64,000 nucleotides of DNA, taken from Paracidovorax cattleyae (GTDB lineage: Bacteria > Pseudomonadota > Gammaproteobacteria > Burkholderiales > Burkholderiaceae_C). The stretch lies in the NCBI RefSeq assembly GCF_900104515.1, contig NZ_FNJL01000018.1, forward strand, positions 49,234-113,233, read 5' to 3'. Below, one piece after another: positions 1-11,995 of this stretch (position 1 is its first letter; each line of letters begins with the position of its first letter). A model generated the notes under the pieces. That model had not been told where the DNA came from. It did no database searches and saw nothing but the letters and a program-made list of their open reading frames with translations. A program made the position numbers and the translations under genes.

Positions 1-42
1 AAGGACGTGCTGGAGCAGATCCGCAAGGCCGTGGCCGCCTGA
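1..42 (+). CDS. 3' end of a gene, probably methylmalonyl-CoA mutase
   Basis: Thirteen codons and a TGA stop are visible, reading KDVLEQIRKAVAA. A short helical tail of this kind is compatible with the end of the B12-binding domain of methylmalonyl-CoA mutase. The main argument is context: the next genes encode a mutase chaperone (MeaB) and both propionyl-CoA carboxylase subunits, which usually sit beside the mutase gene. Thirteen residues cannot prove the family, so the assignment is inferred from neighbours. The body of the gene lies upstream of the window. Confidence 0.5.
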   Translation, partial: KDVLEQIRKAVAA

Positions 43-44
43 GG

Positions 45-572
45 ATGCGTGCGTCCGCGATGCCTGTCGCCTCGTCGTTTTTCCCACCGCCCGGACCCTC
101 CGGCCTGGGCTGGGAGGCCGTCTCCCGAGGGGACTTCGCCGCCATGGCCGACCTGCGGGCCGAGGCGTTGCGCGAGAGCCTGGAGGGGCTGGGCCGCTTC
201 GATCCGGTGCGCGTGCGGGAGCGGCTGCGCGATGCCTTCGTGCCCGAAGGCATGCGCCACATCGTGCGGAACAGCGAGCGCATCGGCTACCTCACGCTGC
301 TGCCGCGCGCGGCCGACGGCACGCTACGGCTGCACCATCTCTATCTGCGGCCGGGCGCGCAGAACGCGGGCGCCGGCAGCTGGGCCATGGCCTGGGTGCA
401 GGCGCAGGCCCGGGAGCGCGGCTGCGACGTGACGCTGTGCGCGCTCAAGGGCAGCGACGCCAACCGCTTCTACCTGCGCCACGGCTTCCGGCAGGTGGCC
501 GAGGCGCCTTTCGACCTGGAGTACCGCTGGAGCCCGTCGTGGGACGGCCCGGCCCCGGGGACGCAGCCATGA
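45..572 (+). CDS. GNAT family N-acetyltransferase
   Basis: A 175-residue protein with the GNAT fold pattern: an N-terminal helix-rich part, then strands around residues 78-110 (IGYLTLLPR, LRLHHLYLRPGAQNAGAGSW) and a C-terminal FYLRHGFRQV motif near residue 148. The segment after the LHHLYL strand, RPGAQNAGAGSW, occupies the position of the acetyl-CoA pyrophosphate loop, but the usual QxxGxG/A pattern is only loosely kept. Substrate is unknown. It starts two bases after the stop of the upstream gene; a second ATG at 60 is possible. Its stop overlaps the start of meaB by 4 bases, so it is translationally coupled into the methylmalonyl-CoA operon. Protein lysine or small-molecule acetylation are both possible. 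Confidence 0.8.
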   Translation: MRASAMPVASSFFPPPGPSGLGWEAVSRGDFAAMADLRAEALRESLEGLGRFDPVRVRERLRDAFVPEGMRHIVRNSERIGYLTLLPRAADGTLRLHHLYLRPGAQNAGAGSWAMAWVQAQARERGCDVTLCALKGSDANRFYLRHGFRQVAEAPFDLEYRWSPSWDGPAPGTQP

Positions 573-1591
573 ATGCGCCCCCCCATCCGCTCCTGGCCGG
601 CATCACCGGCGCGCCCGGCCCCGTGCAGCGCCGCGCCATCGCCAAGGCCATCACGCTGCTCGAATCCACGCGCGCCGACCACCGCGCGCAGGGCGACGGG
701 CTGCTCACGGCCCTGCTGCCGGACACCGGCAAGGCCTTCCGCCTGGGCCTGAGCGGCGTGCCCGGCGTGGGCAAGTCCACTTTCATCGAGGCGCTGGGTC
801 TGTACCTGATCGCGCAGGGCCACCGCGTGGCGGTGCTGACCATCGACCCGTCCTCCAGCGTGTCGGGCGGCTCCATCCTGGGTGACAAGACACGGATGGA
901 GCGCCTGTCGGTACACGAGCAGGCCTATATCCGCCCCAGCCCTTCCAGCGGCACGCTGGGCGGCGTGGCGGAGAAGACGCGCGAGGCCATGCTGGTCTGC
1001 GAGGCGGCCGGCTACGACATCGTGATCGTGGAGACGGTGGGCGTGGGCCAGAGCGAGACCGCCGTGGCGGGCATGACGGACATGTTCGTGCTGATGCAGC
1101 TGCCCAATGCCGGCGACGACCTGCAGGCCATCAAGAAGGGCGTGATGGAGATCGCGGACCTGGTCGTGATCAACAAGGCGGACATCGACGCCCACGCGGC
1201 GACGCGTGCCGAGGCGCAGATCACCTCGAGCCTGCGGCTGTTCAGCCAGCACGGCCACCCCGGGCATGCGCGGCACGACACGGCGCTGTGGCATCCGCGC
1301 GTGCTGCAGATCAGCGCGCTGCAGGGCCGCGGCGTGGACGCCTTCTGGGCTGCGGTGGACGACTACCGGCGCGTGCAGGCGGCCAACGGGCACCTCGCGG
1401 CGCGGCGCCGGCAGCAGTCGCAGGCCTGGATGTGGGAGCGCATCGATGCCGGATTGAAGCAGGCGTTCCGCGCGCAGCCGCAGGTGCAGGCGATGCTGCC
1501 GGGCCTGCGCGAGGACGTGCTCGCCGGGCGCATCGCGGCATCGACGGCGGCCCGCAGCCTGCTGCAGGCAGGCGGCTTCGCGCCGCCCTGA
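569..1591 (+). CDS. meaB: Methylmalonyl-CoA mutase-associated GTPase MeaB (ArgK/MeaB family)
   Basis: A 340-residue P-loop GTPase. Walker A is GVPGVGKS at residues 63-70; the switch region [10 protein letters not shown] and the G4 motif NKAD follow. It matches the MeaB/ArgK family in length and motifs. In that family the protein protects and reloads methylmalonyl-CoA mutase with its adenosylcobalamin cofactor. The start is the ATG that overlaps the TGA of the GNAT gene (ATGA), which gives the natural N-terminus before the first helix; longer in-frame extensions upstream are not MeaB-like. The neighbours, propionyl-CoA carboxylase subunits and probable mutase, support a role in propionyl-CoA to succinyl-CoA conversion. 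Confidence 0.95.
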   Translation: MNAPPHPLLAGITGAPGPVQRRAIAKAITLLESTRADHRAQGDGLLTALLPDTGKAFRLGLSGVPGVGKSTFIEALGLYLIAQGHRVAVLTIDPSSSVSGGSILGDKTRMERLSVHEQAYIRPSPSSGTLGGVAEKTREAMLVCEAAGYDIVIVETVGVGQSETAVAGMTDMFVLMQLPNAGDDLQAIKKGVMEIADLVVINKADIDAHAATRAEAQITSSLRLFSQHGHPGHARHDTALWHPRVLQISALQGRGVDAFWAAVDDYRRVQAANGHLAARRRQQSQAWMWERIDAGLKQAFRAQPQVQAMLPGLREDVLAGRIAASTAARSLLQAGGFAPP

Positions 1592-1667
1592 CCGGCCCCT
1601 TCGCGGGCAGCGGGCGCGCCACACGGACACCGCACAGACAACTTCACGGATCGTTGGAAGGAAGACC

Positions 1668-3200
<1,533 letters not shown>

Positions 3201-3344
3201 GTTGCAAGGTGAATGGCATGACCCGCCTGGCGTCGTCGCCGCATCTCGTCGTGCCACGTGTACTGCCTGGGATGTAACGTCTCGCTAGAGCCGGTTTGCT
3301 GGGGCGGCTTTCCAAGTCATATATAAAAATGAAGGAATTTGATA

Positions 3345-3743
3345 ATGGAGAGTGTTGCTCTGGAGCCTGGATTAATTATAGGAAATAATGTCCCTCCAGG
3401 TGTTTTGGACGGGTTTGAAATCAGGCCGCCCTCGGTTCCGCCAACGGCTCGACGTATCATTGACGAGCAAATGGGGGGATGCATTGGCTATGCGTACGAG
3501 GGCTCGCGTGGGGTTTGGCATATTTACAATGCAATGGGAGAAAAGGTCGCCATCGAAGAAATTCCTTTGGAGGCATCGCCGATTGATCCTTTCGATGTGT
3601 TGATTCTTGGGGGCCTGCTTTTGAAGCTGGGCCGATGGGGATGGGTCGCACGTAAGAATGGCCCGGCCGCTATTAAATTTGCCGGAGAAGTGGTGGTGCA
3701 GAGATTTGCCAAGTTATTACGCGCCAGACTCTTGGCGCGCTAA
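3345..3743 (+). CDS. Upstream fragment of an orphan polymorphic toxin (frameshifted)
   Basis: A 132-residue reading frame beginning at an ATG with a well-placed GAAGGA 8 bases upstream. Base composition drops sharply here compared with the GC-rich neighbours, and codons such as ATA, TTA and AGA appear, which indicates acquired DNA. The C-terminal third (ILGGLLLKLGRWGW to AAIKFAGEVVVQRFAKLLRARLL) looks like the hydrophobic linker that often precedes toxin tips in Rhs/CdiA-type proteins. The frame stops at 3741-3743, but the protein reads on convincingly in the +1 frame (KARQLKFTESAARHM). I read this as one gene broken by a single-base frameshift in about 3712-3741, or a sequencing error. No signal peptide or large N-terminal delivery domain is present. 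Confidence 0.55.
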   Translation: MESVALEPGLIIGNNVPPGVLDGFEIRPPSVPPTARRIIDEQMGGCIGYAYEGSRGVWHIYNAMGEKVAIEEIPLEASPIDPFDVLILGGLLLKLGRWGWVARKNGPAAIKFAGEVVVQRFAKLLRARLLAR

Positions 3744-4032
3744 AGCAAGGCAGTTGAAATTCACTGAATCCGCGGCGCGACATATGGCAGAGCCAACAAG
3801 ATTCGTGCCTATTCATATCCTCGAAGGGGCTATTCGATTCGGTGCAAGAAGAGCAGATCCCAAGGGGGTTCAAGGCTATTTTATGTATACATTTCCTGAA
3901 ATGATAAAACTGACCAGGCAAGTGGTCATGATTGAGGGGCGGAGAGAGATGATATACATCCCGAAAAAGTATAATCTTGAGGTTTTGGTGCGAGAGGCCG
4001 ATTGGACGATTTCACATTTTAAATACTGGTAG
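3658..4032 (+). CDS. Orphan toxin tip domain, C-terminal part of the frameshifted gene
   Basis: The coding part that matters runs from about 3739 to 4032. It reads LKFTESAARHM, FVPIHILEGAI, DPKGVQGYFMYTF, YNLEVLVREAD and ends ISHFKYW. This layout (basic helix with His, DP-G, then paired strands ending in a hydrophobic tip) resembles small nuclease-type C-terminal tips of Rhs, CdiA and related polymorphic toxins, possibly of the BECR type; the exact family is not certain. An ATG at 3658 would allow separate translation, but its first 28 codons overlap the previous frame, which looks more natural there, so a frameshift is the simpler explanation. The next gene, 5 bases on, looks like its immunity protein. 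Confidence 0.55.
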   Translation: MARPLLNLPEKWWCRDLPSYYAPDSWRAKARQLKFTESAARHMAEPTRFVPIHILEGAIRFGARRADPKGVQGYFMYTFPEMIKLTRQVVMIEGRREMIYIPKKYNLEVLVREADWTISHFKYW

Positions 4033-4037
4033 TAGAT

Positions 4038-4466
4038 ATGAAAATCGAACATCCTGACGCCATTATTTTTATTAACCCTATTTCTCGCCATGTCGAGGAA
4101 CAAGGTGGGCCGTATTTGGACTGGATTGTGCTCCAGATAAACATCTCTACGAAGGCGTTTAATGGGGTGTCCGATTGGAGTGTCATGCCTTTCGAGATAA
4201 AAAAATTCAAAGATGAACTCTCGATTTTTTACGAATCTCTTGTAAGTGGCAATCCAAGTGCTGGATCTGTCTGCTTCTCCGGAATTGAGCCGCATTTTTC
4301 ATTGAATTTGGAGTTGATTGATTTGGTCGGCCATATATCTGTGAAATACTGCCTTCATGATTTCCCCGTCGGTCCAAAGCTTCAAGGTGAGTTTGAAATT
4401 GATCAGAGTTATCTCCCCCAAATGATTGGGGATTTGGATGATCTGCTCGATTTTCGAGGAAAATGA
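4038..4466 (+). CDS. Probable WapI-like immunity protein
   Basis: A 142-residue acidic cytosolic protein with no signal peptide or membrane segment. Its layout fits WapI-type immunity proteins of polymorphic toxins: an N-terminal strand region (YLDWIVLQINI), a middle FEIKKFKDELSIFYESL, then GHISVKYCL and a terminal FEIDQSYLPQMIGDLDDLL. It starts 5 bases after the toxin fragment stop, so both would be on one transcript. In this family the protein binds the toxin tip and blocks self-intoxication. Because the toxin seems broken, the gene may now serve as an orphan immunity that protects against related toxins of sibling strains. The gene is AT-rich like the toxin fragment. The family call is by pattern only. 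Confidence 0.55.
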   Translation: MKIEHPDAIIFINPISRHVEEQGGPYLDWIVLQINISTKAFNGVSDWSVMPFEIKKFKDELSIFYESLVSGNPSAGSVCFSGIEPHFSLNLELIDLVGHISVKYCLHDFPVGPKLQGEFEIDQSYLPQMIGDLDDLLDFRGK

Positions 4467-4488
4467 TTTGGTCTTATTTTATTATTCA

Positions 4489-4650
4489 GTCGATGGAAGC
4501 CCTGGCATCCAGGCACGGCTCGAACACCCGTTCCGATTGCTCAAGCGCCAGTTCGGGCATGCCAATGTGCGCCACCGAGGGCTGGCTGAGAACACAGCGC
4601 AGTTGCACACGCTGTTGCGTGTTGCGCAGACCTTTCCTAAGCCTTTATGA
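4489..4650 (+). pseudogene. IS5-type transposase C-terminal remnant
   Basis: In the frame that ends at 4648-4650 the sequence reads ARLEHPFRLLKRQFGH, then VRHRGLAENTAQLHTL. This is the conserved last segment of IS5/IS1182-type DDE transposases (EHPF...K..FG....R.RGLAKNTAQL..LF). Only about 50 codons remain; the rest of the transposase and the terminal inverted repeats are missing, so the element is dead. It lies directly after the toxin/immunity patch and marks the right edge of the foreign DNA, where base composition returns to GC-rich. Confidence 0.8.
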
Positions 4651-5186
4651 ATACTGTCTGGATCGTCGATGGTGCCTACCTCTTCAACTACGGCAAGAGC
4701 AGGCCCTTCGACTACCTCAAGCTGAAGAACGAGATCACCCGGCTGAATGGCGGGCCGATCCGCGAGAGCTACTACCTGAACTCCGTGAGCGACCCTGCCA
4801 CGGATGCGCAGAACGCGTTCCACTCGTGGATCAAGACCGCGCCGCCCCATGGGCCGAAGTTCCGGGTGCAGCTCTACAAGCTCAAGAGGATGCACATGAG
4901 CTGCGCGGCATGCGGCCACTCGTCCGACCGGTGGGTCCAGAAGGGGGTGGACGTGGGCATCGCCACGCTGATCATCAAGCTGGCTGCGCAGAACGTCTAC
5001 GACCGGCTGATCCTTTCCGCGGGAGACGGCGATTTCGAGGACGCGATCTCCTACGTGAAATCCGAACTGCACAAGGAGGTCTGGGTGTCCGGCTCCGCGG
5101 CCAGCCTGTCTCCGGACCTGCAGTCGTATTCGGACAACGTCCTCTGGATGGAGGACATGAGCCCGACCATCGACCGGACCTCCTGA
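4647..5186 (+). CDS. NYN domain protein (LabA/PIN-like putative RNase)
   Basis: A 179-residue protein with the NYN fold, a PIN-like nuclease domain. The first acidic residue is in WIVDGAYLFNY (Asp8); the second cluster is in QKGVDVGIATLIIKLA; the third is SAGDGDFEDAISYVK. These give the conserved Asp set that binds metal in NYN/PIN nucleases. A CAACGH motif near residue 90 may bind zinc. NYN proteins are thought to act on RNA, but the target here is unknown. The ATG overlaps the end of the transposase remnant, so the gene lost its original upstream context or was brought in with it. It sits just before pccA with no functional link apparent. It is GC-rich like the host. Confidence 0.82.
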   Translation: MNTVWIVDGAYLFNYGKSRPFDYLKLKNEITRLNGGPIRESYYLNSVSDPATDAQNAFHSWIKTAPPHGPKFRVQLYKLKRMHMSCAACGHSSDRWVQKGVDVGIATLIIKLAAQNVYDRLILSAGDGDFEDAISYVKSELHKEVWVSGSAASLSPDLQSYSDNVLWMEDMSPTIDRTS

Positions 5187-5241
5187 TCGCCTGCCCGGCA
5201 GCTCCATCCACGTCCGCCCGCAACCCCATTTCCGACGCACC

Positions 5242-7286
<2,045 letters not shown>

Positions 7287-7290
<4 letters not shown>

Positions 7291-8105
7291 AGACGGCGAC
7301 GTCCGCTGCCGCCGGGCCGGGATGGCGCCTGCCCGGTGCGCGCCTGCCGCTGGCCCTGGCCGGGCTGGTGCTGCTGGCCGACGGCGTGTGGCTCATGGCG
7401 ATGCGCCAGTTCAACCTGGGCGTGGCGCTGCCGGCGGTCTGCGGTGCCGCGCTGCTGGCGCTGGTGCTGCGCTGGGAGCAGGCGGCCCGCTGGCGCCGCG
7501 GGCACCGGGGCCGCACCTGGGCGTGGCGCCTGGCCTGGTGCGCGCTCGGCCTCTGGATGGTGTCGGTGCTGTGGTTCTGGGCCCTGCTGCGCAACTACGG
7601 GGTGCCGCCGGCCGAGGTGCTGCCCGTGCAGGCGATCGTGGTGCTGGGCGCCGGCACGCTGGACGGGCAGCCGCGGCCCACGCTGGCTGCGCGGCTGGAC
7701 ACGGCCGCCGAGCTGGCGCGCCGGCAGCCGCAGGCGCTCGTGGCCGTGTGCGGCGGCATCGACCTGGGCGAGACCGAGAGCGAAGCCGCGATCATGGCCC
7801 GCTACCTGAATGAGCGTCACGGCATCGCACCCGCACGGATCGTGCAGGAGCGCGAGAGCACCAGCACGGAACTGAACATCGCGCTCAGCCGACCGCTGCT
7901 GCAGGCGCGCGGGGTGGCCGCTGCGGCGCCCACGGCCGTCGTCACGAGCGACTTCCATCTCATGCGCGCCACGCGCATCGCGCGCCGCCAGGGGCTGGCC
8001 GGCGTGGTGCCGGTCGGTGCCCCGACGCCGGTCAACACGCGCTACAACGCCTGGCTGCGTGAATACTTCGCCATGCTCAGCAGCTGGGCGCTGAGCGAGA
8101 TCTGA
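7287..8105 (+). CDS. YdcF/ElyC family (DUF218) membrane protein
   Basis: A 272-residue protein with three hydrophobic segments in the first 110 residues (about 20-40, 47-62, 80-102) and a DUF218 domain behind them: [54 protein letters not shown] and [17 protein letters not shown]. These match the YdcF/SanA/ElyC group, linked in other bacteria to envelope integrity; the biochemical activity is not settled. It starts at a GTG that overlaps the pccA stop by 4 bases, so it is translated from the propionyl-CoA carboxylase transcript although no metabolic link is obvious. Confidence 0.85.
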
Positions 8106-8152
8106 ATCCACCGCGGCCTCGCCAGGGCCGGTTTTCTTCCAGGAGTTTCCTC

Positions 8153-8623
<471 letters not shown>

Positions 8624-8702
8624 CGCGGCCCCGGCCTGCGCCGCTGCGCCGCTGCGCCGGGCGGCAGGTGCGGCGGACGTGCGCCGCGGATGCGGAGGCC
8701 GT

Positions 8703-9581
8703 TCAGGTGCCGGGCCGGCCGCGTGGAGGCCGCACGTAGGCGCCGCTGGAGTGCAGGTGCTGCTCCGCGTGGCCGATGGCCCGCGCCGCCGCGCCGCCGG
8801 CCCGGCTGGCCAGCAGTTCCACCAGCGCCTCGGCCAGCGCCAGGCCCGCGGCCACCGAGGGGAAGAACGAGGGGCTGTGGATGCTGAAGAGCAGCGTCTG
8901 CTGCGCCAGCAGCGAGAGGGGCGAGGCCAGGCTGTCGGTCAGTGCCACGATGCGCGCACCCGCATCGCGCGCGGCCTCCGCCACCTGCAGCGCCTCGTGG
9001 GAATAGGGCGAGAAGCTCGTCACCACCAGCACGTCGCCCCTGCCTACGGCGCGCAGCTGCATTTCCAGCGTGCCGCCCTGGCCGTCGAGCAGGTGCACGT
9101 CCGGGCGGAACAGGCGGTATTGGTACACCAGGCCGAAGGCGATGGGGTAGCTCGCCCGGAAGCCGGCCACGTGCACGGCCTTCGCCTTCTCGATCAGCGC
9201 GCAGGCCTTGTCCAGCCGCGCGCCGCTCTGGGCCTGGGTGGCCTCCAGGTTGCGCCGCTGCACCCCGAACATTTCCTCCGTCAGCCCGCCGGATTCGCCG
9301 GCCCGGGCCACGAGGTGCTGCGCGCGCGCGCCGTAGGCATCGCCTCCCAGTCCCAGGTCGGCCGCGAAGGCGGCCTTGAGGGCCGGCCAGCCGTCGAATC
9401 CCACCTGCTGCGCGAAGCGCACCAGCGTGGGCGGCGTGGCGCCGGACTGTACGCCGATATGGCGCATGGACGAGGTCACCACCTCGGCCGGATGGTCGAG
9501 CAGATAGCGCGCGATGTCCTGCAGCGCGGGGCTCAGTTCGGGGTAGCGCTGGCGGATGTGTTCCTGGATGGAGGGAGGCAT
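8703..9581 (-). CDS. MurR/RpiR family transcriptional regulator
   Basis: A 292-residue regulator. The N-terminal RpiR-type helix-turn-helix spans about residues 1-75 (SIQEHIRQRYPELSPALQDI, then SGATPPTLVRFAQQVGF). A SIS sugar-isomerase-type sensor domain follows at about 120-260 (VHVAGFRASYPIAFGLVYQY, VLVVTSFSPYSHEALQVAEA, IVALTDSLASPL). I chose the ATG giving MPPSIQEHI because the 20 residues upstream are not part of the family fold. It is divergent from the aminotransferase gene, with a palindrome between them, so it probably controls that operon. RpiR proteins bind phosphosugars or other small ligands; the ligand here may be an amino-acid derivative. Confidence 0.9.
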   Translation of the reverse strand: MPPSIQEHIRQRYPELSPALQDIARYLLDHPAEVVTSSMRHIGVQSGATPPTLVRFAQQVGFDGWPALKAAFAADLGLGGDAYGARAQHLVARAGESGGLTEEMFGVQRRNLEATQAQSGARLDKACALIEKAKAVHVAGFRASYPIAFGLVYQYRLFRPDVHLLDGQGGTLEMQLRAVGRGDVLVVTSFSPYSHEALQVAEAARDAGARIVALTDSLASPLSLLAQQTLLFSIHSPSFFPSVAAGLALAEALVELLASRAGGAAARAIGHAEQHLHSSGAYVRPPRGRPGT

Positions 9582-9676
9582 GGACGAGGGGAGTGGGGCG
9601 CGGGCGGTGCGGATGCGGCGACTGTACCGAAACGGTAGCAACTCCAGATGTTCTGAAAATCATGTTTGACGAAACG

Positions 9677-9706
9677 AATGTTCCAAATCACAATACATGG
9701 AACATT
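9677..9706. promoter_or_regulatory. Palindromic operator candidate between rpiR-type gene and aminotransferase
   Basis: Two perfect 9-base inverted arms, AATGTTCCA (9677-9685) and TGGAACATT (9698-9706), are separated by 12 bases. A partial third half-site, GATGTTCTGA, occurs at 9648-9657. The whole divergent interval 9582-9725 is AT-rich compared with the genes around it. The position, 20 bases before the aminotransferase ATG and about 100 bases before the regulator start, suits autoregulation plus control of the aminotransferase operon. Which protein binds is inferred from adjacency. Confidence 0.6.
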
Positions 9707-9725
9707 TGATCCATAAAAATTGAAG

Positions 9726-11051
9726 ATGACACACGTATTCCACCGGCACCTCCACCACACGCCACCCGTCGCCGTTGCCGCCCAGGGCATGACCATCGTG
9801 GACGCCGAAGGCCGCCGCTACCTCGACGCCTCGGGCGGTGCGGCAGTGTCCTCGCTGGGCCACGGGCATCCGGACGTGATCGCCGCCATGCACGCGCAGA
9901 TCGACCGGCTCGCCTATGCCCATACCAGCTTCTTCACCACGGCCGTGGCCGAGGAGCTGGCGGACGTGATGGTGGCCGGGGCGCCCGCCGGCATGGAGCA
10001 CGTGTACCTGGTCAGCGGCGGGTCGGAGGCCGTGGAGGCGGCGCTCAAGATGGCGCGCCAGTATTTCGTGGAGATCGGCCAGCCGCAGCGCACGCATTTC
10101 ATCGCGCGGCGCCAGAGCTACCACGGCAACACGCTGGGCGCGCTGGCCGTGGGCGGCAATGCCTGGCGGCGGGAGCCTTTCGCGCCCCTGCTGGCACCTG
10201 CCACCCATGTGTCGGCCTGCTACCCCTACCGCGAAAAGGGCGCGCAGGAAACGCCGGAGCAGTACGGCCAGCGCCTGGCGGACGAGCTGGAGGCAGCCAT
10301 CCTCGCGCAGGGTGCGGACCGCGTGATCGCCTTCGTGGCCGAGACCGTCGGCGGCGCAACGGCCGGCGTGCTCACGCCCGTGCCCGGCTACCTGCGCGCG
10401 GTGCGTGCGGTCTGCGACCGCCACGGCGTGCTGCTGATCCTCGACGAGGTCATGTGCGGCATGGGACGCACCGGCACGCTCTACGCCTGCGAGCAGGAGG
10501 GCGTGGTGCCCGACCTCGTCACCGTGGCCAAGGGCCTGGGCGGCGGCTACCAGCCGGTGGGTGCGGTGCTGGCGCAGAAGCGCATCGTCGAGGCGATGTC
10601 GGCCGGGAGCGGTTACTTCCAGCACGGCCATACGTACCTGGGCCATCCAGTGGCCTGCGCGGCGGCGCTGGCCGTGCAGCGCGTGATCCAGCGCGACGGC
10701 CTGCTCGCCAAGGTGCGGGACGACGGCGTGTTCTTCGGGGAGGCGCTGCGGCAGGCGCTCGGCGGCCATGCCCACGTGGGCGACATCCGCGGGCGCGGCT
10801 TCTTCTGGGGCGTCGAGCTGGTGCAGGACCGGGACGGCAAGACGCCGTTCGATCCGGCGCGCAAGGTGCACGCCCGCACCAAGAAGGAGGCGATGGCCCG
10901 CGGGCTGCTGTGCTACCCCATGGGCGGCACGGTGGACGGGCGCGTGGGCGACCACGTGCTCCTGGCGCCGCCCTTCATCGCCTCGCGCGCGGAACTGCAG
11001 GACATCGCGGGCCGCCTGGCCGACGCGGTGGACGCCGCCACCGCCACCTGA
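9726..11051 (+). CDS. Class III (omega) aminotransferase, PLP-dependent
   Basis: A 441-residue fold-type I PLP enzyme. Landmarks are GSEAVEAALKMARQYF, the LILDEVMCGMGRTG motif with Asp240 that contacts the pyridine nitrogen, and TVAKGLGGGYQPVGAVL with the Schiff-base Lys269. Length and motifs match class III aminotransferases. The substrate is likely an omega-amino acid, diamine or amino acid, but cannot be read from sequence. The ATG at 9726 is preferred over an upstream TTG because it begins the conserved region. It is followed by a binding protein for amino acids and by a racemase-family gene, and faces an RpiR-type regulator, so the locus probably takes up and degrades a particular amino acid. 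Confidence 0.92.
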   Translation: MTHVFHRHLHHTPPVAVAAQGMTIVDAEGRRYLDASGGAAVSSLGHGHPDVIAAMHAQIDRLAYAHTSFFTTAVAEELADVMVAGAPAGMEHVYLVSGGSEAVEAALKMARQYFVEIGQPQRTHFIARRQSYHGNTLGALAVGGNAWRREPFAPLLAPATHVSACYPYREKGAQETPEQYGQRLADELEAAILAQGADRVIAFVAETVGGATAGVLTPVPGYLRAVRAVCDRHGVLLILDEVMCGMGRTGTLYACEQEGVVPDLVTVAKGLGGGYQPVGAVLAQKRIVEAMSAGSGYFQHGHTYLGHPVACAAALAVQRVIQRDGLLAKVRDDGVFFGEALRQALGGHAHVGDIRGRGFFWGVELVQDRDGKTPFDPARKVHARTKKEAMARGLLCYPMGGTVDGRVGDHVLLAPPFIASRAELQDIAGRLADAVDAATAT

Positions 11052-11090
11052 TTTCCCACCGTTTCCATCGTTCCCGCAAGGAGTTCTCCC

Positions 11091-11987
11091 ATGTCCTGCT
11101 CCCGCCGCGCCGTCCTGGCGCTCGCCGCCGCATGCGCGTTCGCCACCCAGGCCCATGCACAGGAGGCCACCTCCACCCTCCGCAAGATCAGGGACACCGG
11201 CACCATCACGCTGGGCCACCGCGAGTCCTCCTTCGGTTTTTCGTACAACGCCGGAACGGGCACGCCCGTGGGCTACAGCATCGACATCTGCATGAAGATC
11301 GTGGATGCGATCAAAGCCGAGCTCCAGCTGCCGAAAGTGGAGATCCGCTACCAGCTCGTCACCTCGCAGAACCGCATTCCGCTGGTGACGGGCGGCACCG
11401 TCGATATCGAGTGCGGCTCCACCACCAACCTGGTGGAACGCCAGAAGCTCGTGGCGTTCTCGCCGGACATCTTCCGCTACAACGTGCGCATGCTGGTGCG
11501 CGCAGAGTCAGGCATCCGCAGCATCGCCGACCTGCAGGGCAAGACCGTGGTGGCCACCAGCGGCACCACCTCGCTGCGGTTGCTGCGCGAGGCCGACAAG
11601 GGGCGCAACCTCGACATCCAGCAGATGGCCGGCAAGGACCATGCCGACTCCTTCCTGTTGATCGAGACCGGGCGCGCCCAGGCCTTCGTGCTGGACGACA
11701 TCCTGCTGGCCGGCCTGGTCGCCACGGCGCGCAATCCCAAGGATTTCCTCATCACCGGCGAGCCGCTGCGCACCGAGAACCAGTCGCTCATGTTCCGCAA
11801 GGACGATCCGGCCTTCAAGGCCCTGGTGGACCGCGTGGTGACGGGCATGATGCAATCCGGCGAGATGGAGCGGCTCTACCAGAAGTGGTTCATGTCGCCC
11901 ATTCCACCGCGCGGCGTGAACATCGGCTATCCGCTCAATGCCGAGACCCGGGATGCCTTCGCCCACCCCTCCGACAAAGGACTCTGA
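11091..11987 (+). CDS. Amino-acid ABC transporter substrate-binding protein (glutamate/aspartate type)
   Basis: A 298-residue periplasmic binding protein (SBP_bac_3). A Sec signal peptide covers residues 1-23, with likely cleavage after AHA. The mature start LRKIRDTGTITLGHRESSFGF and the later IECGSTTNLVERQKLVAFSP resemble the glutamate/aspartate binding group (GltI). The ATG has a strong Shine-Dalgarno (aaggag). No permease or ATPase gene is nearby, so it must use a transporter encoded elsewhere. Its place after the aminotransferase suggests that it captures the substrate of that enzyme or a precursor. It is 9 bases from the racemase gene and likely shares its transcript. Confidence 0.92.
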   Translation: MSCSRRAVLALAAACAFATQAHAQEATSTLRKIRDTGTITLGHRESSFGFSYNAGTGTPVGYSIDICMKIVDAIKAELQLPKVEIRYQLVTSQNRIPLVTGGTVDIECGSTTNLVERQKLVAFSPDIFRYNVRMLVRAESGIRSIADLQGKTVVATSGTTSLRLLREADKGRNLDIQQMAGKDHADSFLLIETGRAQAFVLDDILLAGLVATARNPKDFLITGEPLRTENQSLMFRKDDPAFKALVDRVVTGMMQSGEMERLYQKWFMSPIPPRGVNIGYPLNAETRDAFAHPSDKGL

Positions 11988-11995
11988 GTTTCCCC

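Noticed and set aside
3201..3344. Possible intact gene upstream of the toxin fragment encoding its delivery domain
   Set aside because: The 144 bases have no open frame joined to the toxin and no repeat or PAAR-like code, so no delivery domain is present.
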